From positions 1 to 64,000 of the forward strand of contig NZ_FRBI01000022.1 of NCBI RefSeq assembly GCF_900142575.1: DNA of 64,000 nucleotides, read 5' to 3'. Positions 33,724-42,062 of the stretch are shown here, one piece after another. Positions within the stretch are counted from its first letter, which is position 1; each line of letters starts with the position of its first letter. Made by a program: the position numbers and the translations under genes. The notes beneath the pieces are model-generated. The model saw only the letters and a list, made by a program, of their open reading frames with translations. It was not told the DNA's origin and searched no databases. Source of the stretch: Actinacidiphila paucisporea (GTDB lineage: Bacteria > Actinomycetota > Actinomycetes > Streptomycetales > Streptomycetaceae).

Positions 33724-34916
33724 GCCGGAATCGTACGGGGCCGGTCCGGCTCGGAGCGGGCGGGCACCGCTCGTGCCACCGGGATGATCGCGGCCGACAC
33801 GCAGGCCGTGACGGCGGCCAGGGCGAATCCGGGCCAGTAGGCGGTGGCGGAGATGACCGCGGCCATGACCGGCGGCACGACCGCGGCGGTCAGGTTCTGG
33901 CCGGTGTTGTGGACGCCGAGGGCGCGGCCCGACCAGGCGGGCCCGGCGTGCTCCGCGGTGGACGTGAAGGACAGGCCGTTGGTGCTCGACGTGATCGCGA
34001 TGGCGGCCACCAGCGTGGCGGCGGTCAGCGGCGAGGGGAAGGCGGTGCTCAGCGCGGCGCAGGCGACCACGGCCGCGGTGACCACGGCCAGCAGCCGCAT
34101 GGGCCGCAGCCGGTCGCCGACCCGGTCCGACCAGCGGCCGACCAGGATGCGGGAGACCGCGCCCAGACCCTGGCCGACGGCGATCAGCTGCCCGGCGTGC
34201 ACCGCGGACCAGCCGCGTACGTCCACCAGCAGCACCAGCGCGAAGGCCCCGGCGGTGAACTGCGGGACGACCAGCAGCGCGGCCGCACCGTGGATGCGCC
34301 ACAGCAGGCGCGAGCCGCGGTAGGGGTTGGGCGCGGGCTCGGCGGACTTCGCGGCGGGCCGCACCGGGTCGGCGGCGAACAGTGCGATCAGCACGGCGAT
34401 CACCGCGCACAGCACGGCCAGGAAGCCGATGGCGCCCGGCAGCCCGTGCGCCCCGGCCAGCGGCGGCATGGCCAGCGCGCCCAGGCCCATGCCCAGCGGG
34501 GTGGACGTCTGCCTGATGCCCATCGCGAGCCCGCGCTCGCTCGCCGCGAACCACCCCATGACCAGCCGCCCGCTGGCCGAGTAGACCGAAGCGCCCGCGG
34601 CGCCCGCCAGCACCAGCAGCGCGCCGAGCGCGACCATCCCGTGCGCTCCCCACGCGGCCCCGCCGAGCGCCGCCGCGGCGGCGCCGAGCCCCACCGCGAT
34701 GACCACCCGCTCGCCCCACCGGTCGGCCGCGGCGCCCCATGCGTACAGCGCGAGCACCAGGCCCGCGGTCGGGCAGGCCACCAGCAGGCCGACCTGGGTG
34801 AGGCTCAGGTCCTGCTGCGTGCGCAGGTCGTCGGCGAGATACGGGATCCCGTAGACGAACGCACAGGCCGCGGTCTGCGCGGCGGTCCCCAGCGCGAGCA
34901 TGATCCAGCGACGCAC
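33720..34916 (-). CDS. MFS transporter
   Basis: This 398-aa major-facilitator protein has about twelve spans. The inter-domain motif A reads YAWGAAADRWGERVV, with a second copy GRWSDRVGDRLRPMRLL. A long first loop and the family pattern resemble the CynX/NimT or oxalate/formate-type sugar and anion exporters, but the substrate is not evident. The GTG at 34916 after gggagg is chosen over an upstream ATG whose extra 24 residues are not membrane-like. It is translationally coupled to mshD. Confidence 0.82.
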   Translation of the reverse strand: MRRWIMLALGTAAQTAACAFVYGIPYLADDLRTQQDLSLTQVGLLVACPTAGLVLALYAWGAAADRWGERVVIAVGLGAAAAALGGAAWGAHGMVALGALLVLAGAAGASVYSASGRLVMGWFAASERGLAMGIRQTSTPLGMGLGALAMPPLAGAHGLPGAIGFLAVLCAVIAVLIALFAADPVRPAAKSAEPAPNPYRGSRLLWRIHGAAALLVVPQFTAGAFALVLLVDVRGWSAVHAGQLIAVGQGLGAVSRILVGRWSDRVGDRLRPMRLLAVVTAAVVACAALSTAFPSPLTAATLVAAIAITSSTNGLSFTSTAEHAGPAWSGRALGVHNTGQNLTAAVVPPVMAAVISATAYWPGFALAAVTACVSAAIIPVARAVPARSEPDRPRTIPA

Positions 34917-35006
34917 GGTCGACGCACCTCCCGGTAAGTGGATGGTGCAGGCAAGTATTCGCCTGTTGCCGCGATGTGAGACAGGCATTTCATATGCTGA
35001 TACGGG

Positions 35007-36431
35007 TCAGGTCCACGGCGGTTCGTCCGGCGGGGCCGTGGGGGCGCCCGGCAGATACAGCGTGGCCTCGGTGCCGCCGCCCGCGGCCGGCGTCAGGGAG
35101 ACCGTGCCGCCGCACTGCTGCACCGTCCGGGCCACGATGGACAGGCCGAGCCCGCTGCCGGGCAGGGAGCGGGCGCTCGGGGACCGCCAGAAGCGCTCGA
35201 AGACGTGCGGCAGTTCCTCGGCCGGGATACCGGGGCCGTGGTCGCGTACGGTCAGCCGGCCGCCGTACAGCCGCACCTCGACGCGGCCGGCGGGCGGGCT
35301 GAACTTCACCGCGTTGTCCAGCAGGTTGACCAGGGCCCGCTCCAGGGCCGACGCCTCGCCGCGCACGAACCACGGCGACACGTCCGCGGTGATGGTCAGG
35401 TCGGGCCCCCGCAGCCGGGCGCGCTCCAGGGCGGTACCGGTGATCTCGTGCAACGGGACGACCTGGAGGGTCGGGGCGGCGTCCGGGCGGGACAGCTCCT
35501 GGAGGTCGCCGATCAGTGCGGCCAGTTCGGTCATCTGGGCCTTCACCGAGGCCAGCAGCGCCCGCCGGTCCTCCGGCGGGATGGCCCGGCCCGTCGCCTC
35601 GCTGCGCTCCAGCAGCTCGATGTTGGTACGCAGCGACGTCAGCGGGGTGCGCAGCTCGTGCCCGGCGTCGGCGATCAGCTGCTGCTGCCGGTCACGGGAC
35701 GACGCCAGCGCGGACGTCATCGCGTTGAAGGACTTGCCGAGCCTGGCGATCTCGTCCTCCCCCTCGACCGGGATGCGGACGTTGAGGTCCTCGGTACGGG
35801 CGATGTGCTCGACGGTCTCCGTCAGCTGGTCCACGGGCCGCAGCCCCGTACGGGCGATCCACAGGCCGGCACTGGAGGCCCCGAGCACGCCGATCCCGGC
35901 GACGGCGAGCAGGACCCAGGCCAGGGTGGTGAGCGGGTCGGTGACGTCACTGGTGGGGCGGGCGACGGCCAGGGCGGCCGGCTGGCCGTTGAATGCGAAG
36001 CCGGTGGTGGAGGTGTGGACGCGCAGCTTCTTGCCGCCCGACGTCACGGTGTGGGTGACCGACGTCTCCTGACCGGGGCCCGGCGGTGTCGCTGCGACCT
36101 CCTTGTCGGCGGCGGTGACGGGGAAGGTGCCGCTGCCCGACACCCAGCAGGTGGTGCCGTCGGCGAGCACCAGCTGCACCGACACGTTGGACGCGCTGAT
36201 GCCGTACTGGCCGCGGTCGGCGGGCGGGCCGCTGATGCAGCTGAACCGGGGGGCGGTGAGCTGGAGCTGCCGCACCGCGTCGGTCTGGCCCTGCCGAAGC
36301 GACTTGTCGAGCTGGGCCTCCAGCTGGTTCCTGGTGATCAGCCAGCACGCCAGTGCGGCTGCCGCCACGGCGACCGCCACGGCGGCCGCGGTGAGCAGGG
36401 TCAGCCGGGAGCGCAGGGCGAGCTTTTTCAC
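35007..36431 (-). CDS. Two-component sensor histidine kinase (MprB-like)
   Basis: This 474-aa kinase has a first span at about 9-31 and an external domain of about 140 residues containing two Cys (RFSCISGPPAD, GTTCWVSGSG). A second span at about 166-190, a HAMP segment (GLRPVDQLTETVEHIA), the H box AGHELRTPLTSLRTN, N box LVNLLDNAVKFSP and G boxes DHGPGIP and GSGLGLSIVA follow. GTG start overlaps the response-regulator stop (GTGA). The two external cysteines could form a disulfide involved in sensing. Beside a trypsin-like protease, the layout recalls mycobacterial MprAB-PepD envelope-stress sensing. Confidence 0.93.
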   Translation of the reverse strand: MKKLALRSRLTLLTAAAVAVAVAAAALACWLITRNQLEAQLDKSLRQGQTDAVRQLQLTAPRFSCISGPPADRGQYGISASNVSVQLVLADGTTCWVSGSGTFPVTAADKEVAATPPGPGQETSVTHTVTSGGKKLRVHTSTTGFAFNGQPAALAVARPTSDVTDPLTTLAWVLLAVAGIGVLGASSAGLWIARTGLRPVDQLTETVEHIARTEDLNVRIPVEGEDEIARLGKSFNAMTSALASSRDRQQQLIADAGHELRTPLTSLRTNIELLERSEATGRAIPPEDRRALLASVKAQMTELAALIGDLQELSRPDAAPTLQVVPLHEITGTALERARLRGPDLTITADVSPWFVRGEASALERALVNLLDNAVKFSPPAGRVEVRLYGGRLTVRDHGPGIPAEELPHVFERFWRSPSARSLPGSGLGLSIVARTVQQCGGTVSLTPAAGGGTEATLYLPGAPTAPPDEPPWT

Positions 36432-37189
36432 GCGGGGCCGCCGTCGGAGGCGCGCAGGACGTAGCCCACCCCGCGCACGGTGTGCACCAGGCGCCGCATG
36501 CCGCCCGCCTCGGTCTTGCGCCGCAGGTACATCACGTACACGTCGAGGGAGTTGGAGGACGGCTCGAAGTCGAAGCCCCACACCGCCTTCAGGATCTGCT
36601 CGCGGGTGAGCACCTGGCGCGGGTGGGTCAGGAACAGCTCCAGCAGGGTGTATTCGGTGCGGGTCAGCTCCACCGGGTGGCCGTCGCGGGTGACCTCGCG
36701 GGTGGTGACGTCCATCCGCAGGTCGGCGAAGGCCAGGATGTGGTCGCCGGAGTCGCCCGCCGCCGCGGCGGCGTAGGAGCTGCGGCGCAGCAGGGCGCGC
36801 AGCCGCGCCAGCAGCTCGTCCAGCTCGAAGGGCTTGACCAGGTAGTCGTCGGCGCCCGCGTCGAGTCCGGTGACGCGGTCGCCGACGGTGTCCCGGGCGG
36901 TGAGCATGAGGATCGGGGTGGTGACCCCGGTGGCACGCAGCCGGCGGGCGGTCGTCAGGCCGTCCATCCGCGGCATCAGGACGTCCAGCACGATCGCGTC
37001 GGGGCGGTAGGTGTCGGCGGTCTCCAGCGCGGCCATGCCGTCCGCGGCCAGCTCGGTGTCGTAGCCCTCGAAGGCCAGGCTCCGGCGCAGCGCCTCGCGC
37101 ACGGCGGGCTCGTCGTCCACGATCAGGATGCGGGCGGGCGCCTCGCCGGACTCGCCGGTGCCGGGGGCGGAGCCGTGACCAGGGCTCAT
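36428..37189 (-). CDS. OmpR-family response regulator (MprA-like)
   Basis: This 253-aa regulator has a receiver domain (ARILIVDDEPAVREALRRSL, phospho-acceptor Asp in IVLDVLMPRMDG, Thr in MLTARD, Lys in DDYLVKPF) and a winged-helix DNA-binding domain ending RRLVHTVRGVGYVL. The linker is Ala-rich. The ATG at 37189 has gaggt at suitable distance and is preferred to the in-frame ATG at 37216. It is the partner of the kinase encoded by the overlapping next gene. The upstream protease gene on the same strand is a likely target. Confidence 0.93.
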   Translation of the reverse strand: MSPGHGSAPGTGESGEAPARILIVDDEPAVREALRRSLAFEGYDTELAADGMAALETADTYRPDAIVLDVLMPRMDGLTTARRLRATGVTTPILMLTARDTVGDRVTGLDAGADDYLVKPFELDELLARLRALLRRSSYAAAAAGDSGDHILAFADLRMDVTTREVTRDGHPVELTRTEYTLLELFLTHPRQVLTREQILKAVWGFDFEPSSNSLDVYVMYLRRKTEAGGMRRLVHTVRGVGYVLRASDGGPA

Positions 37190-37269
37190 GGTGGGGGATA
37201 CCTCGCTGCTCGACATGGGTGGTGCCGCTGACCCTCTCAGCGTCGCATGGCGCCGCTCGTCCGCGTGCC

Positions 37270-38412
37270 TCAGTTGGTGCCGCCGCCGCGCAGGGTCGCG
37301 AGGTCGGCCTTGACGGTGTTGATCGGGATGGCGAAGCCGAGGCCGACGCTGCCGGACGACGACGAAGACGAACCGGACGAGGAGGAGTCGGAGAACATCG
37401 CCGAGTTGATGCCGACGATCTGGCCGGCCATGTTGATCAGGGCGCCGCCGGAGTTGCCGGGGTTGAGGGAGGCGTCGGTCTGGATCGCCTTGTACGTGGT
37501 GGTGGAGCTGCCGGTGTCGCCGTTGTACTGGTTGCCGCCGAAGGAGAACGGCCACTGGTTGGCGCCCCCGCTGCTGCTTCCGCTGCCGCTGCCGCCGAAG
37601 CTCTGGCCCTGGCCGTTCTCGACCGGGACGGTCACGTCGCGGTTCAGCGCCGAGACGATGCCGCTGGTCACGGTATTGCTCAGGCCCTCGGGGGAGCCGA
37701 TCGCGACGACCTGGTCGCCGATCGCGACGGAGGAGGAGTCGCCGAGGGTCGCGGCGGGCAGGGCACTGGCGCCCTGGATCTTGATCAGCGCCAGGTCCTT
37801 GGCCGAGTCGGTGCCGACGACGCTCGCGGCCGCGGTCTTGCCGTTGGCGTACGTGACGCTGATCTGGCTGGCGCCGGCGACGACGTGGTTGTTGGTGACG
37901 ACCTGGCCGTCGGCGGTGATGATGACGCCCGAGCCGGTGGCCTTGCCCTGGCCGGACGTGGCGTTGATCTCCACGACGCTGGGGTCGACCGCCTTCACGA
38001 CGCCCGCGACGGTGCCGTTCAGCGCGGCGGCGTTGACCACGGCGGAGCCGCCGCCGGTGGCGGTGCTGCTGCCGCCCGAGTGGTCGGTGGCGTTGCCGAC
38101 CAGGGCGCCGATGCCGCCGCCCAGCACGCCGGCCACGATCGCGGCGGCGGCGAAGAGGGCGACGGGCTTGCGGGGCCGCCGCCGGTGCCCGCCGGGCTCA
38201 CCGGGTCCGCCCGGCCCGCCGGTTTCGCCGGTCGGCCCGTACGGCGGGGGCGGCGGCGGGAAGCCGGCGTAGACGTGGGCGCCTGCCGCCTCGGCCTCGC
38301 CCTCGCCCTCGGGCGCGGAGGAGGGGACCGGGGCCTGCTGGCCGTAGTAGAGCGGAAGCTGCGGGTCCTGCGGGTGCTGGGGTTCGCCGCCGTTGCGGCT
38401 GCTCTCGGTCAT
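37270..38412 (-). CDS. Membrane-anchored trypsin-like serine protease (HtrA/PepD-like, no PDZ)
   Basis: This 380-aa protein has a Pro/Gly-rich cytoplasmic N-terminus, a membrane span at about 83-105 and an external S1C protease domain. The triad is visible: His176 (TNNHVVAG), Asp206 (AKDLALIKI) and Ser321 (NPGNSGGAL). A Ser/Gly-rich insertion lies between strands near 272-305. The protein stops right after the protease domain, so the PDZ domain present in HtrA and PepD is missing. It probably degrades or senses misfolded envelope proteins, together with the two-component system downstream. Confidence 0.9.
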   Translation of the reverse strand: MTESSRNGGEPQHPQDPQLPLYYGQQAPVPSSAPEGEGEAEAAGAHVYAGFPPPPPPYGPTGETGGPGGPGEPGGHRRRPRKPVALFAAAAIVAGVLGGGIGALVGNATDHSGGSSTATGGGSAVVNAAALNGTVAGVVKAVDPSVVEINATSGQGKATGSGVIITADGQVVTNNHVVAGASQISVTYANGKTAAASVVGTDSAKDLALIKIQGASALPAATLGDSSSVAIGDQVVAIGSPEGLSNTVTSGIVSALNRDVTVPVENGQGQSFGGSGSGSSSGGANQWPFSFGGNQYNGDTGSSTTTYKAIQTDASLNPGNSGGALINMAGQIVGINSAMFSDSSSSGSSSSSSGSVGLGFAIPINTVKADLATLRGGGTN

Positions 38413-38558
38413 GGCAACGACTCTGGGCCCAGAACATGAGAGGCAGCTGAGCACACGCTGAGAACCCTGACAATATGCCCGATGTAAACAAGATCGGGCC
38501 TCTACTCGCCCCTCCGGGCGCGCCGGGGACGCTCCGTTCTCCCCCCAGAGCTGCGCCT

Positions 38559-38592
38559 GGGGGTTGCCCCACGCGCCCCTTGGGGCACCCCC
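38559..38592 (-). terminator. Hairpin between the LacI gene and the protease gene
   Basis: A stem of gggggttgcccca with tggggcaccccc (12 bp, one bulged base) and a loop of about 9 bases lies after the end of the LacI gene as transcribed leftward. It is GC-only, without a T-run, as common in Streptomyces. Confidence 0.6.
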
Positions 38593-38655
38593 TGTCGCAG
38601 CCACCGGGTGGCACCGTCGGGCAGGGGCGGCGGGTCGGCAGAAGCGAGCCGCAGG

Positions 38656-39681
38656 CTAGGTGTGGCAGCCGCAGGAGCCGCGGAGGACGAGGCGGGAGGG
38701 GAATTGGCGGAGGCGCTCGCGCCGGGCGCCCGGGACCCGCAGGGAGTCGTCGAGCACCGCGTCCACGGCCGCTCTGGCCATGCCCTGGCGGTCGGAGGCC
38801 ACCGTGGTCAGCGGCGGGTCGGCGAGTGCCGCCTCCTTGACGTCGTCGAAGCCGGCCACGGCGAGCTGCTCGGGGACGTCGATGCGCAGTTCGCGGGCGG
38901 CCCGCAGGACGCCGATCGCCTGGTCGTCGGTGGCGCAGAAGATGGCCGGCGGCCGGTCGGGTCCTGCCAGCAGGCCGAGCGCGACCTCGTAGGCGTCGTA
39001 GCGGTTGTAGGGGGCCTGGAAAAGGCGGCCCTCGGTGGACCGCCCGGCTTCCTCCATGGCCCGCCGCCAGCCGACGACGTGGTCGGTGACGGGGTCGCCG
39101 ATCACCGGGGTGACCTCGGTGCCGCCGAGGCAGGCCACGTAGTCGTGGCCGTGCTCCAGCAGGTGGCGCACGGCCAGTTGGGCGCCGCCGATGTCATCGG
39201 TGCGCACCGCGATGTCGTCGATGGCCTCGGGCCGCTCGTGCAGCAGCACCACCCGGGCGTCCCAGGCGTCGATCTCGGTGGCGGCGTTGTCGCTGAGTCC
39301 CTGGCTGATGAGGATCAGCCCGGACACCCGCATGCCGAGGAAGGCCCGCAGGTAGTGGACCTCGCGCTCGTCGAGGTAGTCGGAGTTGCCGACGAGCACC
39401 ATTTTCCCGCGCTCGGACGCGGCCTGTTCGACCGCGTGCGCCATCTCCGCGAAGAAGGGCTGGCGTGCGTCGGGGACGATCAGGCCGATCAGGTCGGTAC
39501 GGCGGCTGGCCATCGCCTGGGCCACACGGTCCGGGCGATAGCCGAGCTGCTTGATGGCCGCGAGCACTCGCTCGCGGGTGGCCGGGGCTACCGGCCGGGG
39601 TCCGTTGTTGATGACGTAGCTGACGACCGCGGTGGAGGTCCCCGCCAGCCTGGCCACGTCGTCGCGCGTCACCTTGGGCAC
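38656..39681 (-). CDS. LacI-family transcriptional regulator downstream of glnR
   Basis: This 341-aa regulator has HTH VTRDDVARLAGTSTAVVSYV with hinge NNGPRPVAPATRERVLAAI, then a sugar-binding-protein-like domain (DLIGLIVPDARQPFFAEMAH; FCATDDQAIGVLRAARELRI; VAGFDDVKEA). The C-terminus ends GSCGCHT, a Cys pair typical of this streptomycete subfamily. The start is placed at the GTG (VPKVTRDD) because homologues as I remember them begin there. No strong ribosome site is seen. It lies 43 bp after glnR on the same strand and may share its transcript. The effector is unknown. Confidence 0.87.
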   Translation of the reverse strand: MPKVTRDDVARLAGTSTAVVSYVINNGPRPVAPATRERVLAAIKQLGYRPDRVAQAMASRRTDLIGLIVPDARQPFFAEMAHAVEQAASERGKMVLVGNSDYLDEREVHYLRAFLGMRVSGLILISQGLSDNAATEIDAWDARVVLLHERPEAIDDIAVRTDDIGGAQLAVRHLLEHGHDYVACLGGTEVTPVIGDPVTDHVVGWRRAMEEAGRSTEGRLFQAPYNRYDAYEVALGLLAGPDRPPAIFCATDDQAIGVLRAARELRIDVPEQLAVAGFDDVKEAALADPPLTTVASDRQGMARAAVDAVLDDSLRVPGARRERLRQFPSRLVLRGSCGCHT

Positions 39682-39724
39682 GTCGGGAAGTCTACGCGTG
39701 TCTATCGGCTCGTCACACGGATCG

Positions 39725-40507
39725 TCATACGGTCTGCTCAGCGGACGGACGGCTGTCCTGCCGGTCGTCGCGCGCACCGGTCCCGCGGCCCTGCGCCGCC
39801 TCGCTGCGCGCGGCCTCCTCGGCGGCCCGCTCGACCTTCTCAGGGGTGACGAAGCGGTAACCGACGTTGCGCACGGTGCCGATCAGCGACTCGTGCTCCA
39901 CGCCGAGCTTGGCGCGCAGCCGCCGCACGTGGACGTCGACCGTGCGCGTACCGCCGAAGTAGTCGTAGCCCCAGACCTCCTGGAGGAGCTGGGCGCGGGT
40001 GAAGACCCGGCCCGGGTGCTGCGCCAGGTACTTCAGCAGCTCGAACTCCTTGAAGGTCAGGTCGAGGACCCGGCCCTTGAGCTTGGCGCTGTACGTCGCC
40101 TCGTCCACCGACAGGTCGCCGTTGCGGATCTCCATGGGGCTGTCGTCGCCGGTGATCTGCTGGCGGCCCATCGCGAGCCGCAGCCGCGCCTCGACCTCGG
40201 CGGGACCCGCGGTGTCGAGCAGCACGTCGTCGATGCCCCAGTCGGCGGTCACGGCGGCCAGGCCCCCCTCGGTGACGACCAGCATCAGCGGACATCCGGG
40301 GCCCGTCGAGCGGAGCAGCTGGCACAGGCTGCGCACCTGCGGCAGGTCGCGGCGGCCGTCGATGAGGATCACGTCGGCGCCCGGGGTGTCCACCAGGGCG
40401 GGGCCCTCGGCGGGGGCCACCCGCACGCTGTGCAGCAGCAGCCCGAGCGCGGGCAGCACCTCGGTGGACGGCTGGAGTGCGTTGGTCAGCAGCAGCAGAG
40501 AACTCAC
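39725..40507 (-). CDS. glnR: Nitrogen-response regulator GlnR
   Basis: This 260-aa OmpR-type regulator is the master regulator of nitrogen assimilation in streptomycetes. The receiver domain is atypical: Asp50 (VILIDGRRDL) is kept but the other acidic-pocket residues are not. GlnR therefore works as an orphan without a kinase. The winged helix contains LDLTFKEFELLKYLAQHPGR and TVDVHVRRLRAKLG, which fit GlnR closely. An Arg/Glu/Gln-rich tail follows. Its GTG start overlaps the stop of a 47-aa ORF (GTGA). Confidence 0.95.
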   Translation of the reverse strand: MSSLLLLTNALQPSTEVLPALGLLLHSVRVAPAEGPALVDTPGADVILIDGRRDLPQVRSLCQLLRSTGPGCPLMLVVTEGGLAAVTADWGIDDVLLDTAGPAEVEARLRLAMGRQQITGDDSPMEIRNGDLSVDEATYSAKLKGRVLDLTFKEFELLKYLAQHPGRVFTRAQLLQEVWGYDYFGGTRTVDVHVRRLRAKLGVEHESLIGTVRNVGYRFVTPEKVERAAEEAARSEAAQGRGTGARDDRQDSRPSAEQTV

Positions 40508-40647
40508 CGGGGGCTCCCGTCGGTCGTGCGGACATCAAGGGCGTGCAGTGCGTCCTGGTCGAGCAGTTCGCGGTTCAGCACATCGTGGAGGACAGGGCGC
40601 GGTGGCGTGGCCACCGGAGAGCGGCCGGGTGGGTCGGACTGGCTCAT
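40504..40647 (-). CDS. 47-aa small protein translationally coupled to glnR
   Basis: This short ORF has an excellent ribosome site (ggaggag, 7 bases before the ATG). Its stop codon overlaps the GTG of glnR (GTGA). It begins MSQSDPPGRSPVATPPRP and continues VLHDVLNRELLDQDALHALD, so the N-terminus is Pro-rich and disordered and the middle is an acidic amphipathic helix. I do not recognise the family. It may be a real regulatory peptide or a translational leader that sets GlnR levels. Confidence 0.72.
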   Translation of the reverse strand: MSQSDPPGRSPVATPPRPVLHDVLNRELLDQDALHALDVRTTDGSPR

Positions 40648-40684
40648 TTTCGAACTCCTCCTCGGTGCCTGCGAGGACGACGTA

Positions 40685-40705
40685 TTTCGTGCGGAAAGCA
40701 CGAAA
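40685..40705. promoter_or_regulatory. Inverted repeat in the glnR/hydrolase divergent region
   Basis: The dyad tttcgtgc-ggaaa-gcacgaaa (8-bp arms) lies between the two divergent start codons, 38 bp from the small ORF and 52 bp from the hydrolase. It is a plausible operator. It does not match the gTnAc-n6-GaAAc GlnR box well, so I would not call it GlnR autoregulation. Confidence 0.5.
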
Positions 40706-40756
40706 GGACCCGGGGGCGGCATTGCCCAGGTCCTCTTGCAGGGAACAATAGCCCAC

Positions 40757-41584
40757 ATGGACAGCGCTGCCGAGGCCGAGGACATGCGTTTCCGTGTTTC
40801 ACCGCTCACTTCGGGTGGCCGCAGCGCGGTTCTGTTGACGTCCGACGGGATACCGATCGAAGCCGAACACCTGAGCGGCGCCGGGGGTGGGCGCGATCTG
40901 GCCATCGTGGTCGCGCACGGATTCACCGGGGCGCTGGAGCGGCCCGCGGTCCGCAGGGCCGCGGCGGTGCTGCGGGCCGGCGGCGGGGTGCTCACCTTCT
41001 CCTTCCGCGGGCACGGCCGCTCCGGCGGCCGCTCCACCGTCGGTGACCGCGAGGTCCTCGACCTGGACGCCGCGGTCGGCTGGGCACGGCGGTTGGGCTA
41101 CGCCAAGGTGGCGGCGGTCGGCTTCTCGATGGGCGCCTCCGTGGTGCTGCGGCACGCGGGCGCGGACGCCGACGCGGGCCTGTCCCGGGTCGACGCGGTC
41201 GTCTCGGTCAGCTCGCCCGCCCGCTGGTACTACCGCGGTACGGCGCCGATGCGGCGGCTGCACTGGGTGGTGACCAGGCCCACCGGCCGGCTGGTCTCCC
41301 GGGTCGGCCTCGGCACCCGCGTCCACGGGGGCGACTGGGACCCGGTGCCGCGCTCGCCGGTGGAGTCGGTGCCGTACATCGCGCCGACGCCGCTGCTGAT
41401 CGTGCACGGCGACCGCGACGGCTACTTCCCGCTCGACCACCCGTACTCCCTGGCCGCCGCGGCGGGCGAGGGCGGCGCGGACCTGTGGATCGAGCCCGGC
41501 TTCGGCCACGCGGAGAACGCCGCGGACGAGGCGCTGCTGGGCCGGATCGGCGAGTGGCTGACCGCCCGTGTTGGAGCGCGGTGA
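40757..41584 (+). CDS. Alpha/beta hydrolase
   Basis: This 275-aa cytoplasmic serine hydrolase has the nucleophile elbow VGFSMGAS. The oxyanion region is VAHGFTGALERPA, the acid Asp is in VHGDRDGYFPLDHP and the catalytic His is in EPGFGHAENA. The closest general resemblance is to small acyl-peptidase/esterase-type hydrolases. It is divergent from the glnR unit. The substrate cannot be read from sequence. Confidence 0.86.
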   Translation: MDSAAEAEDMRFRVSPLTSGGRSAVLLTSDGIPIEAEHLSGAGGGRDLAIVVAHGFTGALERPAVRRAAAVLRAGGGVLTFSFRGHGRSGGRSTVGDREVLDLDAAVGWARRLGYAKVAAVGFSMGASVVLRHAGADADAGLSRVDAVVSVSSPARWYYRGTAPMRRLHWVVTRPTGRLVSRVGLGTRVHGGDWDPVPRSPVESVPYIAPTPLLIVHGDRDGYFPLDHPYSLAAAAGEGGADLWIEPGFGHAENAADEALLGRIGEWLTARVGAR

Positions 41585-41768
41585 CGCCGACGGTCCATGA
41601 TGGAGGCGGTTCGCGCCGGCGTACGGACGTATGACGACCGGCGGCAGCGCGGGCGTACCGGACGCACGGCACGGGCGCGACGGGCGCCGCCGGCACCACG
41701 ATCACGACCGGCGCGACGCGCACCACCCGCACCACCCGCACGACGAAGGACGAGGGGACGGAGCCGCG

Positions 41769-42062
41769 ATGGCTGCAACCGACACGGCCGCGCGCCCGGC
41801 GGCGGGCACGATCCGCTACTGGGCCGCCGCCAAGGCCGCCGCGGGCACGGCCGAGGAGCCGTACCGCGCGGCCACGCTCGCCGACGCGCTGGCCGCGGCC
41901 CGGCGGCGGCACGCCGCGCGGCCGGACTTCGCCCGCGTGCTGCTGCGCTGCTCGTTCCTGGTCGACGGCCACCCGGTCGGCACCCGGGACCACGCGCAGG
42001 TGCCGTTGCCGGACCGCGGCACCGTCGAGGTGCTGCCGCCCTTCGCCGGGGGGTCGGTATGA
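41769..42062 (+). CDS. MoaD/ThiS-family ubiquitin-like protein
   Basis: This 97-aa beta-grasp protein contains IRYWAAAKAAAGTAEEPYRA and ends VEVLPPFAGGSV. It resembles the small subunit of molybdopterin synthase or a ThiS-type sulfur carrier. These need a terminal Gly-Gly for thiocarboxylation. Here two residues (Ser-Val) follow the Gly-Gly, so it would need trimming or has another job. An in-frame His/Asp-rich upstream extension is excluded because the ATG at 41769 starts the homologous domain. Its stop overlaps the next start (ATGA). Confidence 0.8.
   Translation: MAATDTAARPAAGTIRYWAAAKAAAGTAEEPYRAATLADALAAARRRHAARPDFARVLLRCSFLVDGHPVGTRDHAQVPLPDRGTVEVLPPFAGGSV

Noticed and set aside
38413..38655. 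Possible small gene between the protease and LacI genes
   Set aside because: The region carries a terminator hairpin and no frame with a ribosome site.
41631..41768. His/Asp-rich in-frame extension of the MoaD-like gene
   Set aside because: The extension is low-complexity, lacks a ribosome site at its start, and the homologous domain begins at the ATG at 41769.
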